From contig DAIQNR010000020.1 in assembly GCA_036788295.1 (NCBI GenBank), forward strand, positions 1 through 64,000: 64,000 nucleotides of DNA, in the 5' to 3' direction. The stretch comes from JAHQVK01 sp036788295. Lineage in GTDB: Bacteria > Myxococcota > Kuafuiibacteriia > Kuafuiibacteriales > Kuafuiibacteriaceae. Shown piece by piece: positions 60,690 to 64,000 of this stretch. The first letter of the stretch is position 1. The number at the start of each line of letters is the position of its first letter. The position numbers were made by a program, and so were the translations under genes. A model generated the notes under the pieces. It was not told where the DNA came from, did not search any database, and was given only the letters and a program-made list of their open reading frames with translations.

Positions 60690-61556
60690 TCAGAGCCCGA
60701 GCAGCTTCGCGGTCGCCAGAAAGTCTTCCTCGGCGAAGCCCTCGGCCAACGCAGCCCGGTAGCGGCCGAGCACCGCCTCGGCCAGCGGCAGCGAGACCCC
60801 CGCTCCCGACGCCGCCTCCTGAGCGAGGAGCAGGTCCTTGTTCATCAGGTCGAGCCGAAAGTGCGGGCTGAAATCCCGCTCGAGGAGGTATTTCGTCTTG
60901 AAGGTCCCGACCCCGGTCTTGCCCGCGCTGTTTTCGAACACCTCGGCGAGCTTGTCGATCTCGAGCCCCTGGGCTCTCGCGAGCGCATAGCCTTCGAGCA
61001 CGCCCTCGAGCACGATCGCCTGCGTCATGTTGAGGCAATACTTGATCCGCATCCCGTCACCGAGCCGCTCCCCTGCGTGAACGACGCACTTTCCCATCGC
61101 GTCGAACAGCGGCCGCGCCCGCTCGACCCGGTCCGAGGGGCCGCCGACCATGAAGGTGAGCCTTTTGCCCTCGGCTCCGAGCTTGCTCCCGGTGATCGGC
61201 GCGTCGAGCGGCTCGAGGCCCTGCTCTTCCCCCTTCTTTGCGACCTCGAGAAAGAGCTCGAGCCCAGTGGTCCCGCTGTCGATGAGCAGGGATCCGGTCG
61301 GGATGGCGTCGAGCGCGCCCGATTCGAGCAGCACGGCCTCTACCGCCGCGTCGTCGGCCACGCACACGACCACGGCGTCGGCGCCGGCGACGGCCTGAAC
61401 CGGGTCGGCCTGGTGGCACACGCCGCGGCCAGCCCAAAGCGCGGCCCGCTCCGCGCTCCGGTTGTAGCCGGTGACGGCGTAGCCGGCTTCAGCGAGGTTC
61501 GCGGCCATCGGCCCCCCCATCGTCCCGAGCCCGAGCATGGTGACGTTTCGAATCAT
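60690..61556 (-). CDS. NAD(P)-dependent beta-hydroxyacid dehydrogenase
   Basis: This 288-residue protein has a Rossmann fingerprint (MLGLGTMGGPMAANLAEAG) and a conserved segment DAPITGSKLGAEGKRLTFMVGG. The catalytic Lys region is MRIKYCLNMTQAIVL. This is the 3-hydroxyisobutyrate/tartronate semialdehyde dehydrogenase family; the exact substrate is undetermined. The ATG at 61556 gives the usual N-terminus. It is convergent with the AI-2E gene and divergent from the DUF2959-like gene. Confidence 0.85.
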   Translation of the reverse strand: MIRNVTMLGLGTMGGPMAANLAEAGYAVTGYNRSAERAALWAGRGVCHQADPVQAVAGADAVVVCVADDAAVEAVLLESGALDAIPTGSLLIDSGTTGLELFLEVAKKGEEQGLEPLDAPITGSKLGAEGKRLTFMVGGPSDRVERARPLFDAMGKCVVHAGERLGDGMRIKYCLNMTQAIVLEGVLEGYALARAQGLEIDKLAEVFENSAGKTGVGTFKTKYLLERDFSPHFRLDLMNKDLLLAQEAASGAGVSLPLAEAVLGRYRAALAEGFAEEDFLATAKLLGL

Positions 61557-61776
61557 GCCTTCGGCGTGCCACGAATGGCGACGCCGGTCACGATTGTGGC
61601 GCCGGTGGTCCCGGGTTTTGGGAATGGAGTGCTCCTGCCGCGGGTTTTGGTAATGAACGGATGGGCAGCGCGGCGACATCGCCGCGACCCATCTTCCATC
61701 TCGGTTTGGCTCCAACACACCCACTCGAGCCAAACCTGTACCTCCAGCTACGGCTGATGCACGACAGGAGCTCGAT

Positions 61777-62427
61777 ATGTCCATCTTCAAACCAAACGGC
61801 GCCCCCGCCTACACATGGCTTGCCCTGGCTTCCATGGGCCTAGCCGCTTGTGCGTCCACGCCGATGGAACGTGCGAAGAGCACGAGAACCACCATGGACG
61901 ACATGGAGGGTGATATCCAAGAGGCATCCCGCCAGCTCGACGCCACCGAAGCCTCCCTGGCAGCGCTGATGAGACCGGGGCAAGGTGAGATAAAGGAGAC
62001 CTTCGACTCCTACAGCAGCAACGTCGAGAGAATGGCCTCCATGGAGCAGACGCTATCCGGACACGCGGACCAGATGAAGAGACGTGGCGAGGACTACTTC
62101 GACGAGTGGGAGAAGGATGGCGAGGACTACAAGAACCCCGCCATCAAGCAGCTCAGCAAGAACAGGCGAGAGGACTTCAAGCAAATCTATGACAGGATCG
62201 CCGCGAACAGCATCGGTCTCGACGCCGCCTTCAAGGAGTATGTTTCCGACTTGCAAGAGATCCGCTCCTTCTTGGCGAACGACCTGTCCGCCAAAGGGGT
62301 CTCCGCCATAGCCCCGACCTCGGCGGACGTCCTTCGCCGGGGGAACAACATCCAGGACGCGCTGCGCGGGGTGCAGTCTGCCATTCGAGAAGCGCGAGCC
62401 GAGATGGCGCACGCCGGACGCTCGTAG
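61777..62427 (+). CDS. DUF2959-like lipoprotein
   Basis: This 216-residue protein has a lipobox (SMGLAACAST) and a helical body. RRGEDYFDEWEKDGEDYKN and YVSDLQEIRSFLANDLSAKGVSAI are typical of DUF2959-type proteins, a family of unknown function. The region is visibly lower in GC than its neighbours. It is transcribed alone, converging on the GH94 gene. Confidence 0.55.
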   Translation: MSIFKPNGAPAYTWLALASMGLAACASTPMERAKSTRTTMDDMEGDIQEASRQLDATEASLAALMRPGQGEIKETFDSYSSNVERMASMEQTLSGHADQMKRRGEDYFDEWEKDGEDYKNPAIKQLSKNRREDFKQIYDRIAANSIGLDAAFKEYVSDLQEIRSFLANDLSAKGVSAIAPTSADVLRRGNNIQDALRGVQSAIREARAEMAHAGRS

Positions 62428-62472
62428 CCGCTCCCTTCACCTCCGCCGACGCCTTCACAGGCGGAGGTTCGC

Positions 62473-64000
62473 TCACCCACCGATGCCCCCGCCTTCGGAG
62501 ACCCGAATCTCAGAGCGCCCCGCCGCGTCTTCGGATGCCGGCGGGGTGCCGATCTCCACCACCGCGTGATGCTCGGCCCCATCGTCATGAAGTGGGATGG
62601 TCCCGTCCGGTTGGTCGACGCCGTCCGCGCTCACGCGCGACACCTGTCGTCCGCCGCCTCGATGATGGGTCACGTGGATGTGATGCAGAGTGTCGTGGTG
62701 ACGGTAGTGAACGTCGAAGCCTTCCCAGGACGAAGGCATGAGCGGAGCGACCCGCAGCCGGTCCACCTCGAGCGTGATGCCGAGCAGCGACTCGAGCACG
62801 AGTCGATACATCCACGCCGCGGAGCCGGTGTACCAAGTCCAACCACCTCGCCCGGCGTGCTGGGGGTTCGCGTAGACATCCGCTGCGACCACATAGGGCT
62901 CGACCTGGTAGGCGGCGATCGCCTCGGGGGAGTCTCCGTGGTGCACGGGGTTTATCATTTGGAACAGCTCCCAGGCCCGCTCCACGTCCCCCACCGCCGC
63001 GAAGGCCATGACCGCCCAGACGGCAGCGTGGGTGTACTGGCCGCCGTTCTCCCGGACCCCGGGGACGTACCCCTTCACGTAGCCCGGCTCGAGCTGCGAC
63101 GCATCGAACGGCGGATCGAACAGCTGAATCAGCCCGAGGTCGCGGCGAACGAGCCGGCGGTCCAGGGAATCGAGCGCGAGCCGGGTCCGCTCGGGCGGCG
63201 CCGCCCCGGACAAAACCGCCCAGCTCTGCGGAATCGAGTCGATCTGGCACTCCGGGTTCGAGGCGGAGCCAAGCGGGGTCCCGTCATCGAAATAGGCGCG
63301 CCGATACCACTCGCCGTCCCATCCGTGCTGCTCGAGATGTCCACGCAGNNNNNNNNNNNNNNNNNNNNNNNNNNNNNNNNNNNNNNNNNNNNNNNNNNNN
63401 NNNNNNNNNNNNNNNNNNNNNNNNNNNNNNNNNNNNNNNNNNNNNNNNAGGCGCGCCGATACCACTCGCCGTCCCATCCGTGCTGCTCGAGATGTCCACG
63501 CAGCGTTGCTGCCTCCCTCCGGCACGACCCGGCGAAGCTCTCGTCTCCCCTCGACTCGGCCAGCGCAGAGAACCGCTCGAGCACGTCGTACAGAAAGAAC
63601 CCGAGCCACACGCTCTCGCCCTTGCCCTCGTCGCCTACGAGGTTCATTCCGTCGTTCCAGTCCCCGGTGCCCATCAGCGGGAGACCGTGCGCGCCGAAGC
63701 GCAGGCCGTGCTCGATGGCGCGCACGCAGTGCTCATAGAGCGAGCCGGACTCGTCGGAGTCCAGCGGGAGGTCGTAGTAGCTGTCCTCGTGGCTGTCCAC
63801 GCTGCGCCCCTCGAGGAACGGGATGATCTCCTCGAGGATCCCGGTGTCTGCCGTCGCCCCGATGTACCGGCAGACCGCGCTCGGCAGGAAGAGGTAGTCG
63901 TCGGAGATGCGGGTTCGCACCCCCCGGCCAAGGGGGGGATGCCACCAGTGCTGCACATCCCCCTCGCGAAACTGCCGGCTCGCGGCCAGTAGGATCTGCT
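62473..64000 (-). CDS. GH94 phosphorylase / cyclic beta-glucan synthase (NdvB-like), 5'-incomplete
   Basis: The frame runs off the window end. Translation enters with QFREGDVQHWWHPPLGRGVRT and has the GH94 catalytic-Asp segment GTGDWNDGMN, PGVRENGGQYTHAAVW and WTWYTGSAAWMYR. These are the C-terminal phosphorylase domain of cellobiose/cyclic beta-1,2-glucan enzymes such as NdvB. It is split by 100 N (63349-63448); removing the 55-nt overlap plus Ns shifts by 155 nt and puts both halves in the same frame, so the gene is probably intact. The larger N-terminal part lies outside the window. Confidence 0.85.
63349..63448. other. 100-N scaffold gap inside the GH94 gene
   Basis: The 55 nt before (63294-63348) and after (63449-63503) the Ns are identical. 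Removing one copy and the Ns restores one reading frame across the junction, so no sequence is missing and the gap is an assembly artefact. Confidence 0.92.

Noticed and set aside
61557..61776. Sigma-54 promoter upstream of the DUF2959-like gene
   Set aside because: No TGGC-N-TTGC spacing match was found. A short repeat CGGGTTTTGG occurs twice but supports nothing specific.

Overview
The window is a 64 kb stretch of a very GC-rich draft bacterial genome. Many genes overlap by 4 nt (ATGA/GTGA/TTGA), and GTG or TTG starts are common. Several traits point to Myxococcota: a MYXO-CTERM-like tail at about 32.5 kb, many Cys-rich or HEAT/PEGA/TPR lipoproteins, a C-terminal glycine-rich tract before an arginine cluster, and a probable selenoprotein. 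This placement is an inference from gene style, not from a marker gene. Two 100-N scaffold gaps (35840-35939 and 63349-63448) are each flanked by identical 55-nt sequences, so both look like unmerged k-mer overlaps rather than missing DNA.

Layout. 0-9 kb: MaoC hydratase, an ftsE without ftsX, a DsbA-like protein, a YggT protein, two coupled unknown genes, a WecG/TagA glycosyltransferase, a soluble PAS hybrid kinase, and a Smr-DgkA-KAS III unit. 9-19 kb: a degenerate NtrC-type regulator, a lipid kinase coupled to an RluA pseudouridine synthase, an N-formylglutamate amidohydrolase coupled to a GNAT, a VKOR-DsbA fusion, clpS-clpA and an enoyl-CoA hydratase. 19-28 kb: a TonB receptor, a DEAD-box helicase, trpS, a DUF4149-like protein and the transhydrogenase operon pntAA-pntAB-pntB. 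28-32 kb: a compact four-gene cassette (prenyl-synthase-like protein, small protein, membrane histidine kinase, divergent DyP peroxidase). 32-35 kb: cell-surface and outer-membrane proteins.

35-46 kb is a probable metal-uptake region. It has two His-rich envelope proteins, a tandem 25-bp palindromic array, a Cys-rich lipoprotein, and a tightly overlapped nine-gene unit: two lipoproteins, DUF3450, TtpC-like ExbB, ExbB, ExbD, TonB, a TPR protein and a TonB-dependent receptor. This resembles the Vibrio/Shewanella TonB2 layout. The ligand is inferred only from the His-rich partners.

46-64 kb holds housekeeping and surface genes plus the two most notable items. The first is a redoxin-like lipoprotein at 46849-47370 whose frame is interrupted by one UGA in a U-x-x-C motif, followed by a hairpin that fits the bacterial SECIS pattern. 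The second is a 1397-residue fusion at 52714-56907 that joins a papain-like protease, an alpha/beta-hydrolase-like region with no nucleophile, an SGNH hydrolase and a caspase-like protease, with a well-placed internal start before the SGNH half. The window ends inside a GH94 (NdvB-like) phosphorylase gene that becomes one frame when the second gap is closed by its 55-nt overlap.
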